From: Nostoc sp. CHAB 5834 | Lineage (GTDB): Bacteria; Cyanobacteriota; Cyanobacteriia; Cyanobacteriales; Nostocaceae | Direction of reading: 5' to 3' | DNA: 14,583 nucleotides | NCBI GenBank assembly: GCA_020829485.1 | Contig: JAIVFU010000143.1 | Location: forward strand, 1-14,583 | Shown: one piece after another, positions 14,333 through 14,583 of the stretch | How the letters are laid out: every line of letters starts with the position of its first letter | Numbering within the stretch: position 1 is the stretch's first letter | Translations under genes and position numbers: made by a program | The notes under the pieces: model-generated | Seen by the model: the letters and a program-made list of their open reading frames with translations, nothing else | Databases searched by the model: none | Told to the model about the DNA's origin: nothing

Positions 14333-14405
14333 TTCTTGAGGTTTAATTAAGTTATCAAGCCGACATGATACAGCAGATTGCAACAGGCGTAAGGTACAGA
14401 TAATC

Positions 14406-14433
14406 GTAGGGGCACAACATGTTGTGCCCCTAC
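14406..14433. repeat. Perfect 28-bp palindrome (GTAGGGGCACAACA and its complement)
   Basis: GTAGGGGCACAACA (14406-14419) is followed at once by TGTTGTGCCCCTAC (14420-14433), with no loop base. GTAGGGGCAC...GTGCCCCTAC palindromes are recurrent in cyanobacterial genomes. The centre (ACAACATGTTGT) is variable between copies as far as I recall, which hints at compensated change. Confidence 0.8.
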
Positions 14434-14546
14434 CCGTGTACTTCATTTACCTGAAATAACGCGATGTGCAACTTTCCCTAGATGAAAATCCCACCCTATG
14501 CTTAAGCCAGAGATTGTGATTGTTATCTCTTGCAGGGGTGGGACAA

Positions 14547-14583
14547 ATGTTATCTATGGAAGACTTTATCACAGCCGTGTTTT
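14547..14583 (+). CDS. 5' end of a possible insertion-sequence transposase (partial, leaves on the right)
   Basis: Twelve codons starting at ATG 14547 read MLSMEDFITAVF. The pattern MEDFITxVFxxVDD is what I associate with the N-terminus of cyanobacterial IS982-like transposases, but too little is present to be sure. A second ATG lies at 14556. The inverted pair TCCCACCC/GGGTGGGA just upstream could be part of the element's end. If correct, the right flank of the T4SS cluster carries an insertion sequence. Confidence 0.35.
   Translation, partial: MLSMEDFITAVF

Larger units (their letters stand above)
13951..14546. other. Gene-free right flank rich in foldback repeats
   Basis: About 600 bp without a credible gene. 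After the last T4SS gene come small hairpins (GGCTTTT/AAAAGCC at 14033-14047; TATGAC/GTCATA near 14079-14096) but no terminator with a clear T-tract. The G/C-run island and the 28-bp palindrome, listed separately, occupy much of the rest. Just before the final ATG, TCCCACCC and GGGTGGGA form an imperfect inverted pair (about 14490-14543) that could belong to an insertion-sequence end. Confidence 0.5.

Noticed and set aside
14249..14446. Minus-strand frame in the right flank
   Set aside because: It is made of the C-run/G-run foldback arm and the 28-bp palindrome, so its residues are repeat translation.

Overview
The window most likely comes from a filamentous, Nostoc-like cyanobacterium. It is AT-rich, carries six copies of the HIP1 octamer GCGATCGC (180, 3890, 6342, 6439, 9921, 13167), and is dotted with several families of short foldback and heptamer repeats of the kind that accumulate in Nostocales genomes. 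The protein families agree: FG-GAP/DUF4114 surface proteins and a cyanobacterial-type type IV secretion system (T4SS).

Left flank (1-2396). A few codons at the left edge may be the tail of a gene. A nested inverted-repeat element (284-382) follows. Next is a minus-strand gene for a repetitive FG-GAP (integrin-alpha-like) protein with two DUF4114-like modules at its C-terminus. The gene has lost its proper 5' end: the repeat coding runs past the first usable start and is cut off at a stop codon at 2397-2399.

Gap (2397-3632). About 1.2 kb has no convincing gene. It holds three strong inverted repeats and, near its right end, two tandem ATGTTAAAT boxes 10 bp apart.

T4SS cluster (3633-13950, all plus strand). 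In order it encodes a VirB2-like pilin precursor with an unusually long leader, a VirB3-like small membrane protein, the VirB4 ATPase, a VirB5/TrbJ-like secreted coiled-coil protein, a VirB6/TrbL-like polytopic channel protein, two paralogous VirB8-like bitopic proteins, VirB10/TrbI, and a short protein that may be VirB9/TraK-like. This order and content fit the cyanobacterial mating-pair-formation class (MPF_C, defined on the T4SS of Nostoc sp. PCC 7120). Together they would build a conjugation-type channel: VirB4 powers assembly from the cytoplasm, VirB3/B6/B8 form the inner-membrane platform, VirB10 with the VirB9-like protein spans the periplasm to the outer membrane, and VirB2/B5 make the pilus. 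No relaxase, coupling protein (VirD4), VirB7 or VirB11 is visible, so the window cannot show whether the system conjugates DNA, secretes protein, or is a relic. Most of the larger gaps inside the cluster hold a different interspersed repeat, including a cloverleaf-like element between the virB6-like and first virB8-like genes and a heptamer foldback exactly between the two virB8-like paralogues.

Right flank (13951-14583). A gene-free stretch holds a G/C-run foldback island and a perfect 28-bp palindrome. It ends in the first codons of what may be a transposase.
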